From Novosphingobium sp. SG919 (GTDB lineage: Bacteria; Pseudomonadota; Alphaproteobacteria; Sphingomonadales; Sphingomonadaceae): a DNA stretch of 64,000 bases. Position numbers and translations under genes: made by a program. The notes under the pieces were generated by a model. It did not search any database and was not told the DNA's origin. It saw only the letters and a list, made by a program, of their open reading frames with translations. This document shows, piece by piece, positions 55,393 through 62,983 of this stretch (position 1 is its first letter; the number at the start of each line of letters is the position of its first letter). The stretch lies in contig NZ_JABCNG010000008.1 of NCBI RefSeq assembly GCF_012932495.1, positions 1-64,000 of the forward strand, written 5' to 3'.

Positions 55393-56124
55393 TTGAGCAC
55401 GCTTGACCAGATCGACCGCCCCCACAGCCAGGCCGCCGCGCCGGCCAGCGTGCCCGCGCAAGCCCCCGCACGAGCCCCCGCTCGCCCCCCCGCGCGCGCG
55501 GATGCCAAGAAAGCGCGCAAGGCCAGGCAGTTCTGGCTCAAGCAGCTCCACACCTGGCACTGGATCAGCGCGGCGATTGCGCTGGTCGGCATGATGTTGT
55601 TCGCGATCACGGGGATCACCCTCAATCACGCGGCGCAGATCAACGCGCAGCCCGTGGTGGTCGATCGCAATGCCACCCTGCCTGGCCCGCTGCTGCGCCA
55701 GATCCAACCTGCCCCGGCGGCCAGCGACGCCCCCCTGCCCAATCCCGTGGCCGCTGCCGTGGCCGGGGCCGTGGGCATCGACCCCAAGGGGCGTGCCGGC
55801 GAATGGTCTGACGACGAAGTCTATGTCGCCATGCCCGGTCCGGGCACGGATCGCTGGGTCAGCATCAACCGGCAAAGCGGCGCGATCACGTCGGAAAAGA
55901 CCGACCGCGGCTGGATTTCCTGGGCCAACGACTTGCACAAGGGCCGCAATACCGGATCGGTGTGGTTCTGGTTCATCGATGTCTTTGCGCTGGCCTGCGT
56001 CGTCTTCACGCTGACCGGGCTGATCCTGCTGCAGCTTCATGCCCGCCATCGCCCGGCCACCTGGCCCCTGGTGGCGCTGGGCCTGGTGATACCGGCCGGC
56101 ATTGCCCTGTTCTTCATCCACTGA
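55393..56124 (+). CDS. PepSY-type membrane protein of the iron operon
   Basis: A 243-residue inner-membrane protein. An N-terminal Pro/Ala-rich region (PAQAPARAPARPPARA) precedes TM1 (QLHTWHWISAAIALVGMMLFAITGITLNH) and a PepSY-like periplasmic domain (DEVYVAMPGPGTDRWVSINRQSGAI...DLHKGRNTG). TM2 and TM3 follow (WFWFIDVFALACVVFTLTGLILLQLH, VALGLVIPAGIALFF). The His-rich membrane edges suit haem or electron transfer. Relatives sit beside siderophore receptors and may reduce ferric siderophore. The start is TTG, so the ribosome site is weak. It heads a four-gene operon. Confidence 0.8.
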   Translation: MSTLDQIDRPHSQAAAPASVPAQAPARAPARPPARADAKKARKARQFWLKQLHTWHWISAAIALVGMMLFAITGITLNHAAQINAQPVVVDRNATLPGPLLRQIQPAPAASDAPLPNPVAAAVAGAVGIDPKGRAGEWSDDEVYVAMPGPGTDRWVSINRQSGAITSEKTDRGWISWANDLHKGRNTGSVWFWFIDVFALACVVFTLTGLILLQLHARHRPATWPLVALGLVIPAGIALFFIH

Positions 56125-56146
56125 CGCAAGAAAGAACCGATCGTTC

Positions 56147-56653
56147 ATGCGCAAGTCCCTTGCATTGGCAACCGGTGTGCTGGCCGCACCGCACCTCGCT
56201 TTCGCCGCGCCGGCCGCGCCCGCGGGCGTGATCACCGTCAACGTGCCGCGCCTTGCAGTGGCGGAATACCACCGCCCTTATGTGGCCGGCTGGATCGAGC
56301 CCGCCGGCGGCGGCGCCGCGCGCACGCTGTGGGTGTGGTACGATATCAAGAAAGTGGGCCGCGAACCGGGCACCAAGTGGCTGGGCGATCTGCGCAGCTG
56401 GTGGCGCAAGGGTGGCCGCTCGCTCTCGCTGCCGGCTGATGGCCTTTCGGGGCAGACCCGCGCGCCCGGTGCCTATCGCATCCCCTTGCCAGCCGGGCTC
56501 AAGCCGGGCGCCTATACCCTGTTCGTGGAAGCCGCGCGCGAAACCGGCGGCCGTGAACTGGTGCAAGTGCCGTTTTCCGTCCCCGCCAAGCCTGCCCCGG
56601 CGGGCGCCAGTGGCCATGCCGAACTGGGCCAGGTTTCCGTTTCCCTTCGCTGA
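56147..56653 (+). CDS. DUF2271-type periplasmic protein
   Basis: A 168-residue exported protein (signal MRKSLALATGVLAAPHLAFAA). The mature part, ITVNVPRLAVAEYHRPYVAGWIEPA, WVWYDIKKVGREPGTKWLGDLRSWWRKGG and FVEAARETGGRELVQVPF, is the DUF2271 pattern: a beta-rich domain repeatedly found with PepSY and DUF4198 genes next to TonB receptors. Its role in iron use is inferred from this context only. The ATG is 23 bases after the PepSY stop. Confidence 0.8.
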   Translation: MRKSLALATGVLAAPHLAFAAPAAPAGVITVNVPRLAVAEYHRPYVAGWIEPAGGGAARTLWVWYDIKKVGREPGTKWLGDLRSWWRKGGRSLSLPADGLSGQTRAPGAYRIPLPAGLKPGAYTLFVEAARETGGRELVQVPFSVPAKPAPAGASGHAELGQVSVSLR

Positions 56654-56666
56654 CAGGACTTTGCCG

Positions 56667-57677
56667 ATGAATCGCAAGACTTTCCTGATGGCCGCGCCGC
56701 TGATGGCGTTGGCCCTGGCCGGCCCCGCCCAGGCCCACCGCATGTGGCTGCTGCCCTCGATCACCGTCCTGGCCGATACCAACCAGTCGGTCACCGTGGA
56801 CGCGGCCGTTTCCAACGACCTGTTCTATCCCGATCATTTCCCCCTGGGGGTTGAGCAGGTGAAAGTCTGGGCGCCCGATGGCACCGAAGGCAAAGTGGAA
56901 AACGCCGCGCGCCTGCGCACGCGCTCGGTATTCGACGTGGCGATCGACAAGCCCGGCACCTGGAAGATCGGCACTGAAATGGCCAATCTTTCCGGCACGT
57001 TCAAAGTGAACGGCGAACTGTGGGGTGTGGGCATGCGCCGGCCGGGGGGCCCTGGTGGTCCGGGTGGTCCGGGTAACTTTGCCGGCCCGCGCGGCCCTGG
57101 TGGTCCGGGCGGCATGATGCCCGGTGGTCCTGGTGGTCCTGGCGGCCCCGGCGGCCCCGGCGGCCCTGGTGGCCCTGGTGGTCCCGGCGGTCCGGGCGGC
57201 GAAGGTGGCCCGCGCGTGCAGATCGCGCCCGATCACATGGTGGCCAACGTGGCCGACATTCCGGCCAATGCCACCGACGTGAGCCTGACCGAGACGCTCA
57301 ACCGCAACTTCGTGTTCGTTACCGCCGGCACGCCCACCACGCAGGCCTTTACCCCCACCGGCAAGGGCCTGGAAATGGTGCCCGTCACCCATCCCGACGA
57401 ACTGGTGACCGACGAGCCCGGCAAGTTCCGCTTCCTGATCGACGGCCAGCCGGCCGCCAAGCTCAAGGTGACGGTCGTTCCCGGTGGCAAGCGCTATCGC
57501 GATATCGAAGGGGCGCAGGAACTGACCACAGGCACCGATGGCGTGGTGACGGTCAAGTGGCCGGTTGCCGGCTTCTACTGGCTCAACGCCAGTGTTGCCG
57601 ATGATCACCCGGCCAACCCGCGCGCCGCGCACCGCCGCACCAGCTACACCACCACGCTGGAAGTGGTGGCGCCCTGA
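56667..57677 (+). CDS. DUF4198 periplasmic protein with collagen-like insert
   Basis: A 336-residue exported protein (signal MNRKTFLMAAPLMALALAG...AQAH). The DUF4198 domain (HRMWLLPSITVLADTNQSVTVDAAVSNDLFYPDHF, later RDIEGAQELTTGTDGVVTVKW) is interrupted at residues 126-181 by a Gly-Gly-Pro-rich collagen-like run that in most relatives is short or absent. DUF4198 proteins resemble NikM/CbiK-like metal-binding modules, and co-occur with TonB systems. It lies 13 bases after the DUF2271 gene. Confidence 0.8.
   Translation: MNRKTFLMAAPLMALALAGPAQAHRMWLLPSITVLADTNQSVTVDAAVSNDLFYPDHFPLGVEQVKVWAPDGTEGKVENAARLRTRSVFDVAIDKPGTWKIGTEMANLSGTFKVNGELWGVGMRRPGGPGGPGGPGNFAGPRGPGGPGGMMPGGPGGPGGPGGPGGPGGPGGPGGPGGEGGPRVQIAPDHMVANVADIPANATDVSLTETLNRNFVFVTAGTPTTQAFTPTGKGLEMVPVTHPDELVTDEPGKFRFLIDGQPAAKLKVTVVPGGKRYRDIEGAQELTTGTDGVVTVKWPVAGFYWLNASVADDHPANPRAAHRRTSYTTTLEVVAP
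57042..57209 (+). repeat. Gly-Gly-Pro coding repeat
   Basis: About 56 codons of the DUF4198 gene, mostly repeats of ggtcctggtgg/ggccctggtgg type. The DNA is a short imperfect tandem array and prone to slippage, so its length may vary between strains. Confidence 0.9.
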
Positions 57678-57679
57678 CC

Positions 57680-58657
57680 TTGCCCGGCATGGCGCCCCTG
57701 TTGCGACGGATCGCCGTGCCGCCCACAATCGACCCGGCCAATCTGGCCGGGTTCGATCCTCATGCGCCCGTGGCCAGCCTTTCGGGCAGGACCATGGGCA
57801 CGCAATGGCATGCGCGCCTGGCCATTCCGGCAGGTGCACCGCCCCAGGCCCAATTGCACGCCCGCATCCAGGCCCGGCTCGATGGCATGGAACGGGCGTT
57901 GAGCCATTGGGACGGTCAAAGCCTGCTGATGCGCTTCAACCACGCCAGGCCTGGCACCTGGTGCCGCCTTGCCCCCGATCTGGCCACGGTCCTGGCCCAA
58001 GCGCTCAGCGTCGCCCGTGCATCGGCCGGTGCGTTCGATCCCACCATCGGCCGCCTGACCGACGCGTGGAGCCTGGGCCCCAACCGCCACGCGTTTCCGC
58101 CCGATGCCGCCGCACTGGCACGGGCACGCGCCGCCTCGGGCTGGCAGCGCGTGATCCTGCAACAAGGTTGGCTGCGCCAACCAGGCGGCCTGTGGCTCGA
58201 TCTGTCAGGCGTGGCCAAAGGCCACGCTGCCGATGCCGTAGCCGATCTCCTGGCCCAGGCCGGCTTGAACCATGCCCTGGTCGAAGTGGGCGGCGAATGC
58301 GCCGGGCGTGGGCTTCGCCCGGATGGAGACCCATGGTGGGTGGACGTGGAAAGCCCACCCGGCCTGGCGCTGCCGCCGCTGCGCGTGGCGCTGCACCAAT
58401 TGAGCATGGCCACTTCGGGCCGTTATCTGGGCGGCCACACCATCGATCCGGCCACGGGCGAGCCTTGTGCTGGATCGCTCGCAGCCACCGTGATCCACGC
58501 GCGCGGCGGACTGGCCGACGCATGGGCCAGCGCGCTTCTCGTCAGATCACCCGCCGATGCGCAGGCGATGGCGGCGCACCATGGATTGGCGGCGCGCTTG
58601 ATCGACGAGAATGGGGCGGAATGGCTCAGCCCCGCATTGACCGCGATGCTGGAATAA
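57680..58657 (+). CDS. apbE: FAD:protein FMN transferase ApbE
   Basis: A 325-residue enzyme that moves FMN from FAD onto a Thr of target proteins, in the periplasm for NqrC/RnfG types. It has LSGRTMGTQWHARL, ASAGAFDPTIGRLTDAW, LDLSGVAKGHAADAVADLL, ALVEVGGECAGRGLRPDG and MATSGRYLGGHTIDPATGEP. No signal peptide is obvious. TTG three bases after the DUF4198 stop, or ATG three codons later, could start it. As the last gene of the operon it may flavinylate a partner that reduces iron. A hairpin follows. Confidence 0.9.
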   Translation: MPGMAPLLRRIAVPPTIDPANLAGFDPHAPVASLSGRTMGTQWHARLAIPAGAPPQAQLHARIQARLDGMERALSHWDGQSLLMRFNHARPGTWCRLAPDLATVLAQALSVARASAGAFDPTIGRLTDAWSLGPNRHAFPPDAAALARARAASGWQRVILQQGWLRQPGGLWLDLSGVAKGHAADAVADLLAQAGLNHALVEVGGECAGRGLRPDGDPWWVDVESPPGLALPPLRVALHQLSMATSGRYLGGHTIDPATGEPCAGSLAATVIHARGGLADAWASALLVRSPADAQAMAAHHGLAARLIDENGAEWLSPALTAMLE

Positions 58658-58690
58658 TCGTGATACGTTAACTATTACATCGAACATGAA

Positions 58691-58721
58691 ATGGGCCGCC
58701 GGAGCGTATCCGGCGGCCCAT
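58691..58721. terminator. Hairpin between convergent apbE and receptor genes
   Basis: Thirteen-base perfect stem (atgggccgccgga with its complement) and 5-base loop. It lacks a clear T-run on either strand, so it may act with Rho or only stabilise transcripts. Confidence 0.6.
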
Positions 58722-58738
58722 TGCGTGTGTCGGACCGT

Positions 58739-61138
58739 TCAGAGCTTGACGTTGGCCGTGAGGATCGCGGTACGGCCTGCAGCCTGGCTGGCAAAGTGCG
58801 AGTTATAGGCCTTGTCGTAATAACGCTTGTCGAACAGGTTGTTGACGTTGGCTTGCAGCGAGAAGCGCGGCGTTACCTGCAACGTGGCATTGGCGTCAAA
58901 ACGCCAATAGCCAGGCACATAGCGCGCGAGCGTCTTGGTCACGACGCCGCCGCTCACCGCCGCGCCATAGCCGCCATAGACCTTGCTCATGTACAGCGCG
59001 TTGGCGCCGAGCGACAGGCTATCGGTGGCCTTGTAGGTGGTGTTCGCGGTAAAGCTATGGTCGGGTGTGTTGGGGAAACGCTGGCCGGTGCTGGGCGAGG
59101 CCACGTAATAGGTTACCCCGCCAGCCGTGACCGACGAATAGCCGCCATCGACAATGGTCGAATCCATATAGGTATAGCCGCCGAACACGTTCCAGCGGTC
59201 GGTGATGTTGCCGCTGGCGGACAGTTCGATCCCCTTGATCCGCTTCTTGCCAACGAACGTGACCGTGCCGTTGGCATCAGTGGCGCGGGCGTTGGTGGTT
59301 TCCGTCTGGAATGCGGCCAGGGTCAGCGAAAGCCCTTCGCCCAGCAGGTTCCACTTCGTGCCCACTTCATAGCTGCGCGTGCGCTCCACCTTGAGCGAAT
59401 CCGTGATCGCCTGGCTGGTGGTGTTGAGCGCGTTGCTTTCGCTGCCATTGGCCAGGTACGATCCCGGCGGCGTGGCGGCGGTGGAGGCAGAGGCATAGAT
59501 GCTGCCGTTTGGCGCAGGCTTCCACGTCAGGCCGGCTTGCCAGGTCCACAGGTTGTCGATCCGGCTGTACCACGCCCGGCCGCTTTCATCGGCGGCGGTG
59601 ACGGCCAGGCCGGGGCTGACGCGGGTGACATAGTGGTCATAGCGCAGACCCAGGTTGAGCAGCAGCGCATCGGAAAAGCTGACCGTGTCGAACACCGAAA
59701 CCGCCTGGGTATTGGTGCGCGCCCTGGTCCAGGTCTTCTCGGCCGAAAGCACGATCGGCGTGGTCACGCCCGATCCATCGGCGGTATAGCTTACCCAAGG
59801 ATCATAGGGATTGGGGTTGGCCAGGCTGGTGCAGTTGTAGGCCGCGATCGATGCCGTACCGCAGCGCCCGCCCACTGCCGTGGTTCCCGTGGCAATCGCC
59901 GTGCCCGTGGCCGCATTGGAGACATAGCTGCCGACATTGGCGGTTTCGCGGCTCACTTCACCGGTCACGGCAAAGCTGTTCTTGATCCCGCCAAGCGTGA
60001 ACGTGCCGAAGAAATCGGTCTGGTTGATGAATCCGGTCGTGCGGCTGTAGCGCGTGTTGGCCCGCCGCCAGACATTGCCGTTGAGCACGTTGCCCTGGCT
60101 ATCGTCTGGCTGGGTCAGCACATAGCCCTGGCTGGAAACGCCATAGCGCGTGGTGTTGCGCAAGGTCAGGCCGTTGTCGAACCGGTGCTCCAGGCGGGCG
60201 GTGCCGGTGTTGACCAGGGTGTGGCGGAAATCGCGGTCGACCAGGCCATAGAATGCCGTGCGCGGCGTGCTGGCCACGGTGGTCTCGCTATAGCCGGCTG
60301 GGGCATTGGCGGTGGTATAGAGATAGGGAATGCCCGAATCGGGCAGTTCGTGGCTTTCCAGGTGATAGTAATCCAGCGTCAGGCTGGTGGGGCCAGACAG
60401 GCCGAACTTCACCGACGGCGCCACGCCCCAGCGATCCTGCCACACCGCATCGCGGCCGGCCACGTGCTGGTCGTGGTACATCGCAGCCAGGCGCAGGCCC
60501 ACGTTGCCGATCGGCTGGTTCACATCGGCGGTCAGGCGCCGATATTCGGCCGTCCCGGTGGCAGCAGAGAAATTGGCAAAGCGTTCGCTGGTCGGCTGCT
60601 TGGACACGAGGTTGATCGCTCCGCCCACGCTGCCGCGGCCGTTCATCGTGCTGTCCGATCCCTTGACCACTTCGATCTGGTCGATGGCAAAGACATCGCG
60701 CGATTGCGCGCCGATGTCGCGCACGCCGTCCAGAAACAGGCTGTTCTGCGCATCAGAGCCGCGGATGAACGGGCGATCACCCTGGGGATTGCCGCCCTCG
60801 CCCGCGCCCAGCGTGACGCCGGGCACGAAACGCAGCGCATCGGCCAGGCTGGCGGTGGCATTGTCTTGCAGGACTTGCGCGGGAATGACGGTGATCGAGC
60901 GCGGGGTATCGAGCAGGGGCGCGGTGTACTTGGGCGAGGCGGCCTTGTCGGTCTTGTAGCTGCCTTCGACGATGGCCGTGTCGGTGACCGTTACCCCACC
61001 GAGCACCCGCGGCTGTTCGGCTGCGGTCGTGCCATCCTGCGCCAAGGCCGGGCCGGTGCCGGCCATGAGGCCAATGCAGCCCAGGGCCAGGAAGCGGGCA
61101 GCGCCGGCAGCGCTGTTGCGATCAGAAGAATCCCTCAC
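58739..61138 (-). CDS. TonB-dependent siderophore receptor
   Basis: A 799-residue outer-membrane receptor. After a signal (CIGLMAGTGPALAQ), the plug domain holds YTAPLLDTPRSITVIPAQVLQDNATASLADALRFVPGVTLG, FIRGSDAQNSLFLDGVRD and IEVVKGSDSTMNGRGSVGGAINLVSKQP. The 22-strand barrel ends AILTANVKL, with the conserved C-terminal hydrophobic residue and the TonB-receptor signature ANVNNLFDKRYYDK. The plug start suits catecholate or hydroxamate siderophores (Fiu/FhuE/FoxA group). The start is GTG. A Fur-like box lies upstream. Confidence 0.92.
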   Translation of the reverse strand: MRDSSDRNSAAGAARFLALGCIGLMAGTGPALAQDGTTAAEQPRVLGGVTVTDTAIVEGSYKTDKAASPKYTAPLLDTPRSITVIPAQVLQDNATASLADALRFVPGVTLGAGEGGNPQGDRPFIRGSDAQNSLFLDGVRDIGAQSRDVFAIDQIEVVKGSDSTMNGRGSVGGAINLVSKQPTSERFANFSAATGTAEYRRLTADVNQPIGNVGLRLAAMYHDQHVAGRDAVWQDRWGVAPSVKFGLSGPTSLTLDYYHLESHELPDSGIPYLYTTANAPAGYSETTVASTPRTAFYGLVDRDFRHTLVNTGTARLEHRFDNGLTLRNTTRYGVSSQGYVLTQPDDSQGNVLNGNVWRRANTRYSRTTGFINQTDFFGTFTLGGIKNSFAVTGEVSRETANVGSYVSNAATGTAIATGTTAVGGRCGTASIAAYNCTSLANPNPYDPWVSYTADGSGVTTPIVLSAEKTWTRARTNTQAVSVFDTVSFSDALLLNLGLRYDHYVTRVSPGLAVTAADESGRAWYSRIDNLWTWQAGLTWKPAPNGSIYASASTAATPPGSYLANGSESNALNTTSQAITDSLKVERTRSYEVGTKWNLLGEGLSLTLAAFQTETTNARATDANGTVTFVGKKRIKGIELSASGNITDRWNVFGGYTYMDSTIVDGGYSSVTAGGVTYYVASPSTGQRFPNTPDHSFTANTTYKATDSLSLGANALYMSKVYGGYGAAVSGGVVTKTLARYVPGYWRFDANATLQVTPRFSLQANVNNLFDKRYYDKAYNSHFASQAAGRTAILTANVKL

Positions 61139-61280
61139 TCATCAATCCTTTGCGCATGTCATGTGCGTGCGACGGCGAAGGGGGTGGCAGGTTTTGGGCG
61201 GCCTGTTGGCCTGCCCCGCTGCGCCCTCTCCGGCAGACGAATAGGCCGCCCTTAATGCGAACTGCTATCAGTCGCAACGA

Positions 61281-61298
61281 TATTGATAATGATTCGCC
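61281..61298 (-). promoter_or_regulatory. Fur-like box before the siderophore receptor
   Basis: tattgataatgattcgcc reads gcgaatcattatcaata on the minus strand, close to the Fur consensus (AATGATAATCATT core). It lies about 145 bases before the receptor start. Confidence 0.6.
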
Positions 61299-61465
61299 AA
61301 TTTGCGCCTGGTCAAGGCAGCTGCGCCGGATGCCGGTCAAGCGTTGGCGAAATGGAGCCAACCACCCTGCCAACGGCAGTCCGCCGGCGGCTGATGCAGT
61401 GAGGAAGCGCGACAAATGTAATGCTATTGCGATCTATTCGCTCGACTTCGCATTGCGATGTGGCT

Positions 61466-61486
61466 ATGCGAATGACTCTCAATAAC
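61466..61486 (+). promoter_or_regulatory. Fur-like box before tonB
   Basis: The core tgcgaatgactctcaata has the same plan as the other two boxes in this window (TGCGAATGA-TCxCATT). It lies 30 bases before the GTG of the second tonB. Confidence 0.6.
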
Positions 61487-61515
61487 CTGCGAAACCGCCA
61501 ACGGGGGCCAGAATA

Positions 61516-62292
61516 GTGAGCAGCCAGGCCAGTTTGATCGCAATGCCATCCCTTACGCCTCGCCCGGCCCAAACCGGGCCGCGTGGCGAAGTGGTGCCCT
61601 TGCGCGTCGCGACATGGCAGCCCTCGCGCTATCAGGCGAGCACCCGGCCGCGTGGCCTGGCCCTGATCGGGGCTGGTGCCGCTGTCGGCGGACTGCTCGC
61701 CGCTTTCCTGTCGCTGGGGATCATCGCGGCAAAACCGCATCGCGAGGTGCTCACCGCCGTGCGCCTCTCGGCTGATCTCACGCCCCCGCCGCCGCCTCCC
61801 CCCCAGGCCGCGCCGCAGCATCCCCAATCCCCGCTGCGGCCGGCCTCCCCCATCGTGGTGCCGCCGCCGCCGATTGCTTTGTCGATCCCGGCGCCTGCCG
61901 TGGCCACCGCGCCCGCCCCGGCCCCGGTGGCCGTACCGGCGGCAACGGCGGCGCCCGCCGCAGCCTCGCCCGCACCGTCGGCTGCTGCCCCGGCAGCACC
62001 CTCGGTTGCCACGGGACGCGACCTTTCGGCCAACCTGGTCGATGCGGCGCCGCCCCGCTATCCGATCGATTCGCGCCGCGCGCGCGAGCAAGGCACTGTC
62101 GTGCTCAATGTCACGGTGGGCATCGATGGCCGCGTGGCTGAGATCGGCCTGTCGCGCTCCAGTGGCTTCGACCGGCTCGATCGCGCCGCGCTCGCAGCCG
62201 TCAAGCGCTGGCGCTGGACACCCACGCGCCAGAACGGCCAGGCGATGATGATTCAGGGCCTCGTTTCGATTCCCTTCGTGCTGCAGGGCTGA
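61516..62292 (+). CDS. Second TonB, iron-operon type
   Basis: A 258-residue TonB-family protein. A membrane anchor (LALIGAGAAVGGLLAAFLSLGIIAA) comes after a 45-residue cytoplasmic lead. A Pro/Ala-rich spacer (residues about 90-165) and a C-terminal TonB domain follow (PPRYPIDSRRAREQGTVVLNVTVGIDGRVAEIGLSRSSGFDRLDRAALAAVKRWRWTP). It is probably dedicated to the adjacent siderophore receptor, in contrast to the tonB-exbBDD cluster near 45-47 kb. The start is GTG. Confidence 0.88.
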   Translation: MSSQASLIAMPSLTPRPAQTGPRGEVVPLRVATWQPSRYQASTRPRGLALIGAGAAVGGLLAAFLSLGIIAAKPHREVLTAVRLSADLTPPPPPPPQAAPQHPQSPLRPASPIVVPPPPIALSIPAPAVATAPAPAPVAVPAATAAPAAASPAPSAAAPAAPSVATGRDLSANLVDAAPPRYPIDSRRAREQGTVVLNVTVGIDGRVAEIGLSRSSGFDRLDRAALAAVKRWRWTPTRQNGQAMMIQGLVSIPFVLQG

Positions 62293-62302
62293 TTGCCGCG
62301 CC

Positions 62303-62983
62303 ATGATGCTGCACATTCCCGGCGTGCTGACGCCGGACGATCTGGCGCAGGCCCGGGCCGCCCTGGCCGAGGCCGAATGGGAAGACGGCCGCACCACCGC
62401 CGGCCACCTGGCCGTGCGGACCAAGGCGAACCTGCAACTCCCGCTCGACAGCCCGGTAGCCGCAGCGCTCGGCCAGCGCATTCTCGAACGGCTGGGCCAG
62501 ACACCGCTGTTCATCGCAGCCGCCCTGCCGCTGCGCGTGCTGCCCCCGCGCTTCAACCGCTATGAGGGTGGCGGCACGTATGGCAGCCATATCGACAATG
62601 CGCTGTTCCGCATGCCGGGCACCGACACCTATGTGCGCACCGACATTTCCAGCACGCTGTTCCTGTCCGGCCCAGACGAATACGAGGGCGGCGAACTGGT
62701 GGTGGAAGACAGCTACGGCGCCCACAGCGTCAAGCTCGCCGCTGGCGACATGGTGCTCTATCCCGGCACCAGCCACCATCACGTCACCCCGGTTACCCGT
62801 GGCACCCGCCTCGCCGCGTTCTTCTGGACGCAGAGCCTGGTCCCTTCGGAAACCGACCGGCGCAGCCTGTTCGAAATGGATCAGGCGATCCAGGCCCTGG
62901 CCACCGACCGACCCGATCATCCTTCGGTCGCCGCGTTGACCGGGGTCTATCACAACCTGCTGCGCCGCTGGTCGCAACCTTGA
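62303..62983 (+). CDS. piuC: PKHD-type Fe(II)/2-oxoglutarate hydroxylase PiuC
   Basis: A 226-residue dioxygenase of the YbiX/PiuC family, often coded beside siderophore receptors. Iron ligands are His96 and Asp98 (GSHIDNA) and His159 (in SHHHVTPVTRG); Arg166 or its neighbour in TRGTRLAAF would bind 2-oxoglutarate. TKANLQLPLDSP and SLFEMDQAIQAL are other family marks. The substrate is not established for the family. The gene follows tonB by 10 bases and overlaps the next gene by four. Confidence 0.9.
   Translation: MMLHIPGVLTPDDLAQARAALAEAEWEDGRTTAGHLAVRTKANLQLPLDSPVAAALGQRILERLGQTPLFIAAALPLRVLPPRFNRYEGGGTYGSHIDNALFRMPGTDTYVRTDISSTLFLSGPDEYEGGELVVEDSYGAHSVKLAAGDMVLYPGTSHHHVTPVTRGTRLAAFFWTQSLVPSETDRRSLFEMDQAIQALATDRPDHPSVAALTGVYHNLLRRWSQP

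Larger units (their letters stand above)
61139..61515. promoter_or_regulatory. Divergent iron-responsive promoter region
   Basis: The region between the receptor and tonB genes holds no gene. It carries two iron-box-like sites, one near each promoter, as expected for joint control by Fur. The rest is unremarkable. Confidence 0.6.

Noticed and set aside
57040..57210. Short repeats spaced like a CRISPR array
   Set aside because: They are codon repeats for Gly-Gly-Pro inside a reading frame, without spacers.
58691..61255. An 854-codon open frame on the plus strand opposite the siderophore receptor
   Set aside because: It is antisense to a gene with clear receptor motifs. High G+C removes stop codons from the opposite strand, and the predicted chain has no family features.
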